DNA of 64,000 bases from Chitinivorax sp. PXF-14 (GTDB lineage: Bacteria > Pseudomonadota > Gammaproteobacteria > Burkholderiales > SCOH01): NCBI RefSeq assembly GCF_040812015.1, contig NZ_JBFNXJ010000013.1, positions 62,001-126,000 of the forward strand, read 5' to 3'. Made by a program: the position numbers and the translations under genes. Below are positions 36,471 to 44,997 of the stretch, piece by piece; the first letter of the stretch is position 1; each line of letters starts with the position of its first letter. The notes beneath the pieces were generated by a model, which worked only from the letters and a program-made list of their open reading frames with translations, did no database searches and was not told the DNA's origin.

Positions 36471-37295
36471 ATGAATCTACACACCTTCTTCCAGTTGCTG
36501 TGGCAGGACTATGTCGCGCTGACGCCACAGGCGGAGAAGATCCACGCACTGTTTGCCGCCGACAATGATGTCGTGGTCAACGACCATGTCGCGTTCCGTA
36601 CCTTCAACCGTTCCGCCATCGATCTCGAGTCCCTCGAGCCCCATTTCCTGACACTAGGTTACCGTCGCTTCGAGCCCTATCTGTTTGAACAGAAGAAGCT
36701 TTCCGCCTGGGGCTATGTTCACCGCGACCCGATGATGCCGCGAATCTTCCTGTCCGAACTGCTGGTCGAGCAACTGAGCCCGACAGCACAGGCCATCATC
36801 GACAAAATGTGTAGACAAATAGACACAGCCAGAGTGGCCAGCCAGGACGTATTCTGGGCTGGCCGGCTGTGGGACATGCCGAGCTGGGATGAATACCAAA
36901 CGTTGCTTGCCGAGAGCGAGTATGCGGCATGGGTAGCGGCCATCGGCATGCGCACCAACCACTTCACCATTTCGGTCGACCACTTACGCACCCCCACCAC
37001 ACTGGCTGGCGTGGTCGATCGCGTGGAAGCCGCCGGTTTCGCCATCAACACCGCGGGCGGCAAGATCAAGGGCAGCCCGGCGCAATTGCTCGAACAGGCA
37101 TCCACGCTGGCGGAGCGTATGAGTGTCACCTTTGGCGACGGCAGCCGGCATGACATACCGACCTGCTACTACGAGTTCGCCAAGCGTTACCCCAGCAACA
37201 ACCGCGATTTGTACCAAGGCTTTGTCGCAGCGAGTGCGGACAAGATTTTCGAGTCAACCAACGTCAATACCCTGGGCGTCGCAGCCGGCAGCTGA
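36471..37295 (+). CDS. DUF1338 protein, probable 2-oxoadipate dioxygenase/decarboxylase-like enzyme
   Basis: 274 residues from the ATG at 36471 (AGGAG five bases upstream). The DUF1338/HglS family contains iron-dependent enzymes that turn 2-oxoadipate into D-2-hydroxyglutarate. The expected metal ligands His39 (NDHVAFRTF), His164 (TNHFTIS) and Glu235 (YYEFAKRY) and the conserved Arg43 are all present. It is much shorter than Pseudomonas HglS/YdcJ (about 460 residues). First of three tightly linked genes whose other products fit lysine catabolism, supporting this substrate; direct evidence is lacking. Confidence 0.82.
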   Translation: MNLHTFFQLLWQDYVALTPQAEKIHALFAADNDVVVNDHVAFRTFNRSAIDLESLEPHFLTLGYRRFEPYLFEQKKLSAWGYVHRDPMMPRIFLSELLVEQLSPTAQAIIDKMCRQIDTARVASQDVFWAGRLWDMPSWDEYQTLLAESEYAAWVAAIGMRTNHFTISVDHLRTPTTLAGVVDRVEAAGFAINTAGGKIKGSPAQLLEQASTLAERMSVTFGDGSRHDIPTCYYEFAKRYPSNNRDLYQGFVAASADKIFESTNVNTLGVAAGS

Positions 37296-37399
37296 TCAGG
37301 CCGCCAGCCGGCGCACCTGGGCCACGAGCCTTGGTACGCCGGCCAAGTCAACACCAGGGGCAGGTTCAACCCAAAGCAAAAAAAGCAGGAGACAACATC

Positions 37400-38521
37400 A
37401 TGTACCCCATCCTCATCCTCGGTGCCGGCAAAATCGGCGCGTCGATCGCCAAGCTGCTGCATCACAGCGGCGATTACCAGGTCACCGTCGGCGACCGTGA
37501 CGAGACGGCACTGGCGCGCCTGAAGAAGGTGCTTCCGCTCCATACCCTGACGCTCGACGTCAGCTCGATGTCGCAGCTGCGCGACGCGCTGGCTGGGCAA
37601 AGGGCCGTGCTGTCGGCCTGCTCTTTCGACGTCAACCCGACCATTGCCGAGGCCGCACTGCAGGCTGGCGTCAGCTATTTCGACCTGACCGAGGACGTGG
37701 AGACCACACGCCGTATCCGCGCCCTGGCACAAGAGGCACGCGACGGCCAGATCTTCATGCCGCAATGCGGCCTGGCACCCGGTTTCATCGGCATTCTCGG
37801 GCACGAGCTGACAAAGCGCTTCGACCGGCTCGACAGCGTCAAGATGCGCGTCGGCGCCCTGCCGCAATACCCGCACAACCACCTGAAATACAACCTGACC
37901 TGGTCCACCGACGGCCTGATCAACGAATACTGCAACCCGTGCGATGCCATCGTCGGCGGCAGGAAGATCGACGTGCTGGCGCTCGAGGGCCTGGAAAACT
38001 TCGCGCTCGACGGCCTCGAGTATGAGGCGTTCAACACCTCGGGCGGGCTCGGCACCCTGTGCGAAACGCTCGATGGCCGCATCAATGAGCTCAATTACAA
38101 GACGGTGCGCTATCCCGGCCACCAGTACCTGATGGATTTCCTGATCAACGGCCTGAAGATGGGCTCACAAATCGAGCGCCGCAAGCAGCTCAAGGAGATC
38201 ATGGAAAACGCCCTGCCGGTGACGCGCCAGGACGTGGTGCTGGTCTACTGCGCGGCGGCGGGCTGGAAGGACGGCTTCTACATGCAGGAAACCGATGCCC
38301 GCAAGATCTACCATCAGGACATTTACGGCGAGCACTGGAGCTCGATCCAGCTCACCACCTCGGCCGGCGCCACCGCCGTCATCGACCTGCACCGCACCGG
38401 GCAGCTGCCGAACCGGGGCTTCGTGCGCCAGGAGCAGGTCGACCTCGGCAAATTCCTGAACAACCGCTTCGGCCGCTACTACGACACCGATTCGGAACAT
38501 GCGGAAAAGGTGAAGGTATGA
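37400..38521 (+). CDS. Saccharopine dehydrogenase-family protein (Lys9-like)
   Basis: 373 residues from ATG 37400 (AGGAG eight bases upstream). The Rossmann motif is ILGAGKIGASIAKLL, with the partner-domain sequences FDLTEDVETTRRI, MPQCGLAPGFIGILGHEL and YNLTWSTDGLINEYCNP typical of saccharopine reductase/dehydrogenase proteins. Likely reaction: saccharopine to 2-aminoadipate-6-semialdehyde plus glutamate. Carboxynorspermidine dehydrogenase is a related alternative, but the next gene supports the lysine reading. No lysine-ketoglutarate reductase gene is in the window. Confidence 0.85.
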   Translation: MYPILILGAGKIGASIAKLLHHSGDYQVTVGDRDETALARLKKVLPLHTLTLDVSSMSQLRDALAGQRAVLSACSFDVNPTIAEAALQAGVSYFDLTEDVETTRRIRALAQEARDGQIFMPQCGLAPGFIGILGHELTKRFDRLDSVKMRVGALPQYPHNHLKYNLTWSTDGLINEYCNPCDAIVGGRKIDVLALEGLENFALDGLEYEAFNTSGGLGTLCETLDGRINELNYKTVRYPGHQYLMDFLINGLKMGSQIERRKQLKEIMENALPVTRQDVVLVYCAAAGWKDGFYMQETDARKIYHQDIYGEHWSSIQLTTSAGATAVIDLHRTGQLPNRGFVRQEQVDLGKFLNNRFGRYYDTDSEHAEKVKV

Positions 38522-40071
38522 AGCTCGACAACCAGCTCATCGATGCGCTCAGACTGGGGCGCTATCGCAACGGCGACACCTGGGCATCGGCCATCGTCAA
38601 TGGCGAAGCCTGCTTCGCGCACGGCGATGCCCATGTGCAACGCTCTCCGATCGACCACGCCAGCCTGGGGCAGCTCGTGCCAAGCGATGCCGTACTGACG
38701 GCGCAAGCCCTGGCGCAGGCCCAGGCGGCCTTTCTGCAATGGCGCAGCATACCGGCGCCCAGGCGGGGCGAGCTGGTGCGCCAGATCGGTGAGGCCGTGC
38801 GTGCGCGCAAGCAGGAGCTCGCCCGCGTGATCACGCTGGAAGCCGGCAAGATCACGGCCGAGGCGGAAGGAGAGGTGCAGGAGTGGATCGATATCTGTGA
38901 TTTTGCGGTTGGCCTGTCGCGCCAGTTGCATGGCCTGACCATTACCTCCGAACGCCCCGAGCATCGCATGATGGAGCAGTGGCATCCGCTCGGTGTCGTC
39001 GGGGTGATCACCGCGTTCAACTTCCCGCAGGCGGTATGGGCATGGAACGCGATGCTCGCGCTCATCTGCGGCAATGCCGTGGTGTGGAAACCATCCGAGA
39101 AGGCGCCGTTGTGCGCACTCGCGGTGCAGTCGGTCGTCGATGACGTGATCGCCAGCTTCGACGGCGCGCCGCGCGGGCTCTCGCAGATCGTGCAAGGTCT
39201 GACGGAGACCGGCAGGCAAATCACAGAATCGCCGCTTGTCCCGCTCGTCTCGGCTACCGGCTCGGTGCGCATGGGCAAGGCTGTCGCCGCCACGGTGGGC
39301 GGCCGCCTCGGCCGCTCGCTGCTGGAGCTGGGCGGCAACAACGCGATGATCGTCACCGATAGCGCGCGCCTAGACTTGGCCCTGCGCGCCATCGTCTTCG
39401 CCGCTGCGGGCACCGCAGGCCAGCGCTGCACCAGCTTGCGCCGCCTGATCGTGCACGAATCGGTGATCGAACAGTTGCTGCCGCGCCTGATCAAGGCATA
39501 TGAAACCCTACCGATAGGCGACCCGCGCGAAGCCGGCGTGCTGATCGGCCCACTGATCGACGAGGCTTCGTTCGCCGCCCAGCAGCAGGCACTCAGGGAT
39601 GCCGTGGAGCAAGGCGCGGAGATCGTCTACGGCGGCGAGCGTGTGACTCGAGGCGTGCCGGGCGACGGTTTCTATGTGCGGCCAGCGCTGGTGCGCGTCA
39701 GCGGCAACCTGCCCGTAGTCTGTCACGAAACCTTCGCGCCCATCCTCTACGTGATGAGCTATGACACGCTGGACCAGGCCATCGCGCTGCAGAATGGCGT
39801 GCCGCAAGGCCTAAGCTCAGCGATCTTCACCGACCGCATGCAGGAGGCCGAGCGCTTCCTGTCGGCAGCCGGCTCCGACTGCGGCATCGCCAATGTCAAT
39901 ATCGGCACCTCCGGCGCCGAGATCGGCGGCGCCTTTGGTGGCGAAAAAGAAACGGGCGGCGGCCGCGAATCGGGCTCGGACGCCTGGAAGAACTATATGC
40001 GACGCGCCACCAATACCATCAACTACGGCAACGCCCTGCCACTGGCACAGGGCATCAAGTTCGACGTTTGA
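38518..40071 (+). CDS. amaB: 2-aminoadipate-6-semialdehyde (piperideine-6-carboxylate) dehydrogenase
   Basis: 517-residue aldehyde dehydrogenase. General base Glu270 (LLELGGNNAM) and nucleophile Cys304 (GTAGQRCTSLRRL), with EWIDICDFAVGLSRQL, ITAFNFPQAVWAWN, and GGAFGGEKETGGGRESGSDAWKNYMRR near the end. These match the antiquitin/ALDH7 group (AmaB, PaaZ-unrelated), which oxidises aminoadipate semialdehyde to 2-aminoadipate with NAD. Four-base overlap with the preceding gene; a terminator follows. Highest confidence of the three lysine genes. Confidence 0.92.
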   Translation: MKLDNQLIDALRLGRYRNGDTWASAIVNGEACFAHGDAHVQRSPIDHASLGQLVPSDAVLTAQALAQAQAAFLQWRSIPAPRRGELVRQIGEAVRARKQELARVITLEAGKITAEAEGEVQEWIDICDFAVGLSRQLHGLTITSERPEHRMMEQWHPLGVVGVITAFNFPQAVWAWNAMLALICGNAVVWKPSEKAPLCALAVQSVVDDVIASFDGAPRGLSQIVQGLTETGRQITESPLVPLVSATGSVRMGKAVAATVGGRLGRSLLELGGNNAMIVTDSARLDLALRAIVFAAAGTAGQRCTSLRRLIVHESVIEQLLPRLIKAYETLPIGDPREAGVLIGPLIDEASFAAQQQALRDAVEQGAEIVYGGERVTRGVPGDGFYVRPALVRVSGNLPVVCHETFAPILYVMSYDTLDQAIALQNGVPQGLSSAIFTDRMQEAERFLSAAGSDCGIANVNIGTSGAEIGGAFGGEKETGGGRESGSDAWKNYMRRATNTINYGNALPLAQGIKFDV

Positions 40072-40099
40072 AACGGTTTACCCTGACGCTCCGAGTTTT

Positions 40100-40122
40100 G
40101 GCCGCCTTGTGCGGCCTTTTTT
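40100..40122 (+). terminator. Terminator of the lysine-type operon
   Basis: GGCCGC / GCGGCC stem with a five-base loop and six T, about 30 bp after the aldehyde dehydrogenase stop. Confidence 0.88.
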
Positions 40123-40254
40123 CTGTCCGCCAGTGACATCATGGGCTGCCCGCCAAGGCCCGCCGCCATGCCATATCCAGCCGGCCGGATTCCATGGTGT
40201 TGAAACAAGCACGCGCACCGCTCCCGTTGCAGGTGCTGCCGCTCGAGCCGCCCC

Positions 40255-40281
40255 AAACAACAAGGCCCGCTCGTGCGGGCC
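40255..40281 (-). terminator. Probable terminator of rdgC
   Basis: On the minus strand GGCCCGC / GCGGGCC (7 bp, ACGA loop) followed by TTGTTGTTT; the T-tract is interrupted, so efficiency is uncertain. It lies 24 bp past the rdgC stop. Confidence 0.7.
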
Positions 40282-40304
40282 CTGTGCTCAGTCTGACCAG
40301 TCGA

Positions 40305-41216
40305 TCAGGCCGTTGCCGCCTCGCCGCCGAGCACATCCAGCAGATCGGGCAGGAATTTCGCCACTTCACCCGACATGATCGTGAAGTTGGCGTCGAATTG
40401 CTCTTCCGCCGTATCGGCGCCGCTGTCCTTGGCCTGCTCCTGCAGCATGTCGAGAAAGGCCAGCTTCTTGACCTGCAGGTCCTCGGTCAGCACGAAGGAC
40501 AGGCAGTCGTCCCAGGTCAGCGCCAGCTTGGTGACAAGCTTGCCGGCATCGAGGTGATTGCGTACCTCGGCGGCATTCAAATCCTGGCGGCTGCAGCGCA
40601 CCACCGCGCCCTCGTCGCCCGGCGTCTTGAGTTCGCAGTCGTCGTCGATGGTAAAGCCTGACGGCGGCTCGGCCGTTTGCAGCCAGCCGGTCATCACCAT
40701 GGTCGGGTTGCCCTCGGTGCGCACGGGGCTCGCACGCAGCGTGTCGATGGATTTGCGCAGCCATTCGACCACTTCCTCGGCCTTTTTCGGCGATGCCGCG
40801 TCGACCACGATCCAGCGGTTGGCGGGGTCGATATAAGCCCAGGTGCTGCGAATACGGCTGAAGGCGCGCGGCAGCAGCTCTTCCGTCACGCGCTCGGTCA
40901 GGTCGCGCCGCTCCTTCTTGCCAACCTTGCGGTCCTGCTGCTCCTCAATCTCGGCGACACGGGTATTGACCACCTCCTTGACCACCGAGCCGGGCAGGAT
41001 CTTCTCTTCCGCCGCCAGATTGATCAGGAAGCAGCCCGCGATCGGGTAGACCAGGCTGTCGGACTGCTGCGAGCGCGGCGTACGAAAGCCGATGCTGCTC
41101 ATTTCCATCTTGCCGCAAGGCTGGAACTGCGATTTGCGCAGGGCCTCGTCGACCTGGGCCGGGTCGAGCTCAAATGCGGCCTGGAGGCGGAAAAGCTGAA
41201 GATTCTTGAACCACAT
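40305..41216 (-). CDS. rdgC: Recombination-associated protein RdgC
   Basis: 303 residues, a ring-shaped DNA-binding protein that limits RecA and, in Neisseria, affects pilin variation. Starts MWFKNLQLFRL, then LRKSQFQPCGKMEMSSIGF, DSLVYPIAGCFLINLAAEEKILP and ITPANRWIVVDA-like DPANRWIVVDAAS, all typical. No signal peptide or membrane segment. Single gene, terminator behind it. Confidence 0.95.
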   Translation of the reverse strand: MWFKNLQLFRLQAAFELDPAQVDEALRKSQFQPCGKMEMSSIGFRTPRSQQSDSLVYPIAGCFLINLAAEEKILPGSVVKEVVNTRVAEIEEQQDRKVGKKERRDLTERVTEELLPRAFSRIRSTWAYIDPANRWIVVDAASPKKAEEVVEWLRKSIDTLRASPVRTEGNPTMVMTGWLQTAEPPSGFTIDDDCELKTPGDEGAVVRCSRQDLNAAEVRNHLDAGKLVTKLALTWDDCLSFVLTEDLQVKKLAFLDMLQEQAKDSGADTAEEQFDANFTIMSGEVAKFLPDLLDVLGGEAATA

Positions 41217-41299
41217 GCTGGATTGTCCGTTGCTAGCGAAGGCCGCGCATTTTAACGCAGCTGGCCTGCGCTTGCATAAGCTGAATCAGCCGTAACGGC

Positions 41300-41875
41300 T
41301 CAATTGAAATAGCGGCGCGCCGCGTCAAAGCGTTGCGCGAAATAGCTCGAGCGCAGGCTGCTGACCTTGATGCGGCCATTGGTGGCGGGCGCATGGATAA
41401 AGCGGTCCTCGCCGATGTAGATGCCCACGTGGGAATACTGGCGATTCATCGTATTGAAGAAAACCAGGTCACCCGGCTCGAGCTCGTCGCGGGCTATCTC
41501 GCGGCCCAGCCTGGCGATCTGCGCGGCATTGTGCGGCAGGCGCACCCCCACCGCTTGCTCATAGATGTAGCTGACCATGCCGCTGCAATCAAGACCTCTC
41601 TCCGGATTGGCCCCGCCAAAGCGATAGTCGACATTGAGCAGGCCCAGGGCATACAGCACCACTTCCTGGGCATCCGGGCTCAGCACGGCTCTGGGGGCGT
41701 TGCTCGGTGCCGGGGCTGGCCTGACCTTGGCAACCGTCGCCGCCGACGGCGTGCTGGCCGCCACCGGCTTGCCCGGGGCATTTACGCCGCCGGGCGGGGA
41801 ATAGGCGCAGCCCACCAGGCCTGTGGCCATCAGCATGTAAGAGAGGAGCAACAGCGAGGGCTTGTTTGCACGCAT
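41300..41875 (-). CDS. NlpC/P60 peptidoglycan hydrolase lipoprotein
   Basis: 191 residues. A lipoprotein signal ends in GLVGC (Cys about 23), a Pro/Ala linker follows, then an NlpC/P60 endopeptidase domain with catalytic Cys in GLDCSGMVSYIY and His in YSHVGIYIGEDRFIHAP, plus the polar third residue region near ATNGRIKV. Such Spr/MepS-like enzymes cut cross-links or stem peptides in the periplasm. Tethered to a membrane by the lipid. Monocistronic; diverges from the iron cluster. Confidence 0.92.
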   Translation of the reverse strand: MRANKPSLLLLSYMLMATGLVGCAYSPPGGVNAPGKPVAASTPSAATVAKVRPAPAPSNAPRAVLSPDAQEVVLYALGLLNVDYRFGGANPERGLDCSGMVSYIYEQAVGVRLPHNAAQIARLGREIARDELEPGDLVFFNTMNRQYSHVGIYIGEDRFIHAPATNGRIKVSSLRSSYFAQRFDAARRYFN

Positions 41876-41998
41876 CGGGCACCAACCACAAGTCTTTTAA
41901 CGTCTGACATGAAGTATAGCTGCTTGCACCATGAATATTAATGATTATTTATAGGCTCATATTGCAGGGTACCGCGCATCGCCCGCTATATGCCGCGC

Positions 41999-42035
41999 TT
42001 GACGCCTTGTCATTCTTTATTGATAATAATTCTCA
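41999..42035 (+). promoter_or_regulatory. Promoter and Fur box before the DUF2325 gene
   Basis: TTGACG (41999-42004), 17 bases, GATAAT (42022-42027). Overlapping the -10 is a 7-1-7 Fur motif TGATAAT-A-ATTCTCA (42021-42035), matching TGATAATnATTATCA at 13 of 14 arm positions. Repression by iron-loaded Fur is expected. A strong AAGGAG precedes the gene. Confidence 0.78.
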
Positions 42036-42056
42036 ATTAAACAAAAGGAGCTCGCC

Positions 42057-42416
42057 ATGAATGCCATGCTGATCGGCGCCGACACGCTCGGCAACATCCC
42101 CGACACGCTTGCCGAGTACGGCATCCACATCTGCCGCCACATCAGCGGCCGTAACGCAGCCCATCAGCGTAAGTTGCCGAGCCTGCCGAAGGAAACGGAG
42201 CTGATGATTCTGTTCACCGACTTTCTCGGCCACAACGTCATGCGCCATTTCCGCGAACTGGCCAACGAGCATCAGGTCAGATTCGTCGCCTGCCGCCGTT
42301 CGGTGTGCGCGCTGAAGCAATCTCTCGACGGCCTGTCGCAGCAGGAAAAGGCCAGCATCTGCGAGGGCTGCAAGCATGGCAAAGGCAAAGCCGTAGCAAA
42401 ACGCAAATACGATTAA
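42057..42416 (+). CDS. DUF2325 protein
   Basis: 119 residues. MLIGADTLGNIPDTLAEYG, ELMILFTDFLGHNVMRHFRELA and FVACRRSVCALKQSL are the pattern of DUF2325, a small family with a Rossmann-like start and conserved cysteines (VACRRSVC and ICEGCKHG). The biochemical role is unknown. The Fur-type promoter directly upstream and Bfd and bacterioferritin downstream suggest a job in iron handling. The C-terminal end is rich in Lys/Arg and Cys/His. Confidence 0.82.
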   Translation: MNAMLIGADTLGNIPDTLAEYGIHICRHISGRNAAHQRKLPSLPKETELMILFTDFLGHNVMRHFRELANEHQVRFVACRRSVCALKQSLDGLSQQEKASICEGCKHGKGKAVAKRKYD

Positions 42417-42423
42417 TTATCAC

Positions 42424-42461
42424 TTGTCTTTTTGCATCAAAATAATTGATAATACATCTCA
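42424..42461 (+). promoter_or_regulatory. Promoter with a weaker Fur box before bfd
   Basis: TTGTCT (42424-42429), 18 bases, GATAAT (42448-42453). TGATAAT-A-CATCTCA (42447-42461) repeats the perfect left arm of a Fur box with a poorer right arm, again over the -10. AAGCGGAG precedes the bfd ATG. Confidence 0.65.
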
Positions 42462-42495
42462 TCACAGTTATTTCAGACAGTGAAAGCGGAGCATC

Positions 42496-42690
42496 ATGTA
42501 CGTCTGCATTTGCCACGCCGTGACCGATACCCATATCCGTGAAGCCGTGAACCAGGGCTGCTGCTCGATGCGCGACCTGCGCCACGAGCTTGGCGTGGCC
42601 ACCCAGTGCGGGCGTTGCGCCTGCCATGCGCGGGACGTCCTCAACGCGGCCCTGCTCGACATCGCCGAGCCCATCCCCAACGCGGCCTGA
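42496..42690 (+). CDS. bfd: Bacterioferritin-associated ferredoxin
   Basis: 64 residues. Four cysteines at 4, 6, 38 and 41, identical in position to E. coli Bfd, ligate a 2Fe-2S cluster (MYVCIC, QCGRCACHA). Bfd reduces ferric iron in bacterioferritin so that it is released. An extra pair, Cys22-Cys23, lies in QGCCSMRDLRHELG. Own promoter, followed by bfr after 75 bp, its natural partner. Confidence 0.95.
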   Translation: MYVCICHAVTDTHIREAVNQGCCSMRDLRHELGVATQCGRCACHARDVLNAALLDIAEPIPNAA

Positions 42691-42765
42691 CTGTCCGCCC
42701 TCTACCTTTCCACGCGCCCTGTGCTAAGCTGAGATTCGTTATCCAGCCAGCATTGGGAGCCCGTC

Positions 42766-43242
42766 GTGAAAGGTGACAAGAAAGTCATTTCCTACCTCAA
42801 CAAGGCACTGCTCAACGAGCTGACCGCCATCAATCAATATTTCCTGCACGCCAAAATGTACAAGAACTGGGGTGTGCACAAGTTGGCCGAACACGAGCAT
42901 CACGAATCGATCGACGAGATGAAGCACGCCGACAAGCTGATCGAGCGTATCCTGTTTCTCGAGGGGCTACCCAATTTGCAGGACCTGGGCAAGCTGCTGA
43001 TCGGCGAGAACGTAGAGGAAGTGCTCAAGTGCGACCTCAAGCTCGAGATGACGGCGCTCCCGCTGCTGAAGGAAGCCATTGCCTACTGCGAGACGGTGCA
43101 GGACTACGTGTCGCGCGAGTTGTTCGAAGAGATTCTGGAGAGCGAAGAAGAGCATATCGACTGGCTCGAAACCCAGATCGATCTGGTCGCCAAGATGGGT
43201 ATCCAGAACTACACCCAGCTGAACGCCTCGTCCGCCAGCTGA
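42766..43242 (+). CDS. bfr: Bacterioferritin
   Basis: 158-residue heme-containing iron-storage protein that builds 24-mers. All ferroxidase residues sit at E. coli numbers: Glu18, Tyr25, Glu51, His54, Glu94, Glu127 and His130. The heme ligand Met52 is present (DEMKHADK). GTG start with GGGAG upstream. Directly behind bfd; the receiver gene begins two bases after its stop, implying one message. Confidence 0.97.
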   Translation: MKGDKKVISYLNKALLNELTAINQYFLHAKMYKNWGVHKLAEHEHHESIDEMKHADKLIERILFLEGLPNLQDLGKLLIGENVEEVLKCDLKLEMTALPLLKEAIAYCETVQDYVSRELFEEILESEEEHIDWLETQIDLVAKMGIQNYTQLNASSAS

Positions 43243-43244
43243 TC

Positions 43245-43640
43245 ATGGCGTCCCACTTCGTCAGGCAGCCCGTTCCAAACCGGCGGGCGCTCATCGTCGA
43301 CGACGACCCGGTCAGCCGAAAGCTGCTGCGCGCCATGCTGGATCAGCAAGGCTGGGCGGTGAGCGATTTCCCCGCCGCCGGCATTGCGTTGGACAGCATC
43401 ACCAGCCATGGCGCCGAGCTCATTCTGTTCGAGATCGGCATGCAGAGCATGACCGGCCTCGAGTTATGCCGGGTGATACGCAGCCAGGGCGGCGCCAGCC
43501 AGCCCAAGATCGTCGCCTACACGGCGCACGCCCAGCAGGAAGACAAGAAGCTATTCATGAGCAATGGCTTCGACGACATCCTGCTGAAACCGGTCAATTC
43601 GAAAACCGTGGCGGCCATGCTGGAGCGACTTGGCCAGTAA
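43245..43640 (+). CDS. Single-domain receiver with Glu in place of the phospho-acceptor Asp
   Basis: 131 residues, no output domain. The acidic pair Asp19/Asp20 (ALIVDDDPVSRKLL), Thr93 (AYTA) and Lys115 (LLKPV) are normal, but the acceptor position reads LILFEIGMQ with Glu63. Asp-to-Glu changes often mimic the phosphorylated state, so the protein may be locked active or respond to something other than phosphate. It starts two bases after bfr, without a clear own Shine-Dalgarno, so coupling is likely. No kinase gene nearby. Confidence 0.85.
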   Translation: MASHFVRQPVPNRRALIVDDDPVSRKLLRAMLDQQGWAVSDFPAAGIALDSITSHGAELILFEIGMQSMTGLELCRVIRSQGGASQPKIVAYTAHAQQEDKKLFMSNGFDDILLKPVNSKTVAAMLERLGQ

Positions 43641-43656
43641 ACAGGCCCATCGCGGT

Positions 43657-44997
43657 CTACAGGTCGAACTGCCATTGCAGCAGGTAGCCAGGCTCGCCGG
43701 CCGCTGCCCGTGCATCATGGCACCATACCAGGCCGGGTACGGCCAGCAAACCGTCCCCGGCGTAGATCAGGGGCAGCCGCTCACGCAGCCAGGGCGCCAC
43801 GCTCTGCTCCTGGTAGATCTGTTTCAACGTCTTGTGATGCGCTGAGCCCGCGGGCTGGATGCGCTCCCCGCCACGGCGCCGAGTGATGTGCAGCGTCTGT
43901 TCGAGCCGGGCGCGGGCGATTCCGCCCCGGGCTTGCCGGACGAACTGGAGCGCCCCGCCCCACGCCGGCAGCGTGATGGCGTCCTGCCCCTGCCAGTCGA
44001 TCACGACATCCGGCAACGCAAGCGAGACTGGCCGCACGAAGTGGATGCGTGCCGCATGCCTACGCAACGCGCCCTCCCCCATCTCGACTGCCATCGCCAC
44101 ATCGGGCCGGCTCTCGCGAATCTGCCGCAGCGCCTCTTCCAGCAAGGCGCCATCGAGCGCAGGAAGGTAATGGCTAAGGAACCAGCGCAGCAGGTTCTTC
44201 GCACGGTAGGCCGGCAACGCCAGCAAGGGCGCGACATCGAGCTGGGCCAAGGCCAGGTCGCCGCAAAAATCGGCCTGGGCCAGATCGTCGGCGATCGCAG
44301 ACGCCTCGGCAAAATACTGGGCAGACCGCGCCAGGACAGCTGGCGCGCGCGGATAAGACTCCGCCACAACCGGCAACACCCGGTGACGGATGAAGTTGCG
44401 ATCGTAGCGCGTATCGAGGTTGCTTTCGTCCTCTACCCACACCAACTGGCGCTCGGCGACATACTCGACCAGTTGTGCCCGCGAGACAGCAAGCCAGGGC
44501 CGTAATACATGCTGCCCGGATGGCAGGACACGGCTTGCCGGCATCCCCGCCACGCCTCGCACGCCGCCACCGCGCAACAGCTGCTGCAGCACGGTTTCCG
44601 CCTGATCGTCCGCGTGCTGGGCCAGCACCACGGCACTGACCCTGGCCTGGGCATAGCAGGCATAGCGTGCCTGGCGGGCTACCGCCTCAAGGCTTTCTCC
44701 GCCCCGGCGCTGCAACTGCACGGAATGGGTGGACAGCGGAATGCCCAGCCCCCGGCACAGCTCGGCGCAGAATTGCGCCCAGTTGGCCGCGTTCGGGCTC
44801 AGGTTGTGATTGACGTGGACAGCCGAGAGCGCAATGCCGAACGATGGCGCTACCTGGCTTGCGACGGACAGCAGCGCGACAGAATCCAGCCCGCCGCTCA
44901 AGGCGATGGCAACGGGCTGGCCGGCAAACGGTTGGAGCGAAGAGATGAGCGCGCGCTTCAGGCGCGACTCAAGCGGCGATTTCCTTGAACTTGCCAT
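43657..44997 (-). CDS. tilS: tRNA(Ile)-lysidine synthetase
   Basis: Modifies C34 of the AUA-reading tRNA-Ile to lysidine. 446 residues. The N-terminal ATP-pyrophosphatase domain has the [10 protein letters not shown] loop, [26 protein letters not shown] and [24 protein letters not shown]. The C-terminal TilS domain has [22 protein letters not shown]. Essential in most bacteria. Its start overlaps the accA stop by 29 bases in another frame. Confidence 0.96.
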   Translation of the reverse strand: MASSRKSPLESRLKRALISSLQPFAGQPVAIALSGGLDSVALLSVASQVAPSFGIALSAVHVNHNLSPNAANWAQFCAELCRGLGIPLSTHSVQLQRRGGESLEAVARQARYACYAQARVSAVVLAQHADDQAETVLQQLLRGGGVRGVAGMPASRVLPSGQHVLRPWLAVSRAQLVEYVAERQLVWVEDESNLDTRYDRNFIRHRVLPVVAESYPRAPAVLARSAQYFAEASAIADDLAQADFCGDLALAQLDVAPLLALPAYRAKNLLRWFLSHYLPALDGALLEEALRQIRESRPDVAMAVEMGEGALRRHAARIHFVRPVSLALPDVVIDWQGQDAITLPAWGGALQFVRQARGGIARARLEQTLHITRRRGGERIQPAGSAHHKTLKQIYQEQSVAPWLRERLPLIYAGDGLLAVPGLVWCHDARAAAGEPGYLLQWQFDL

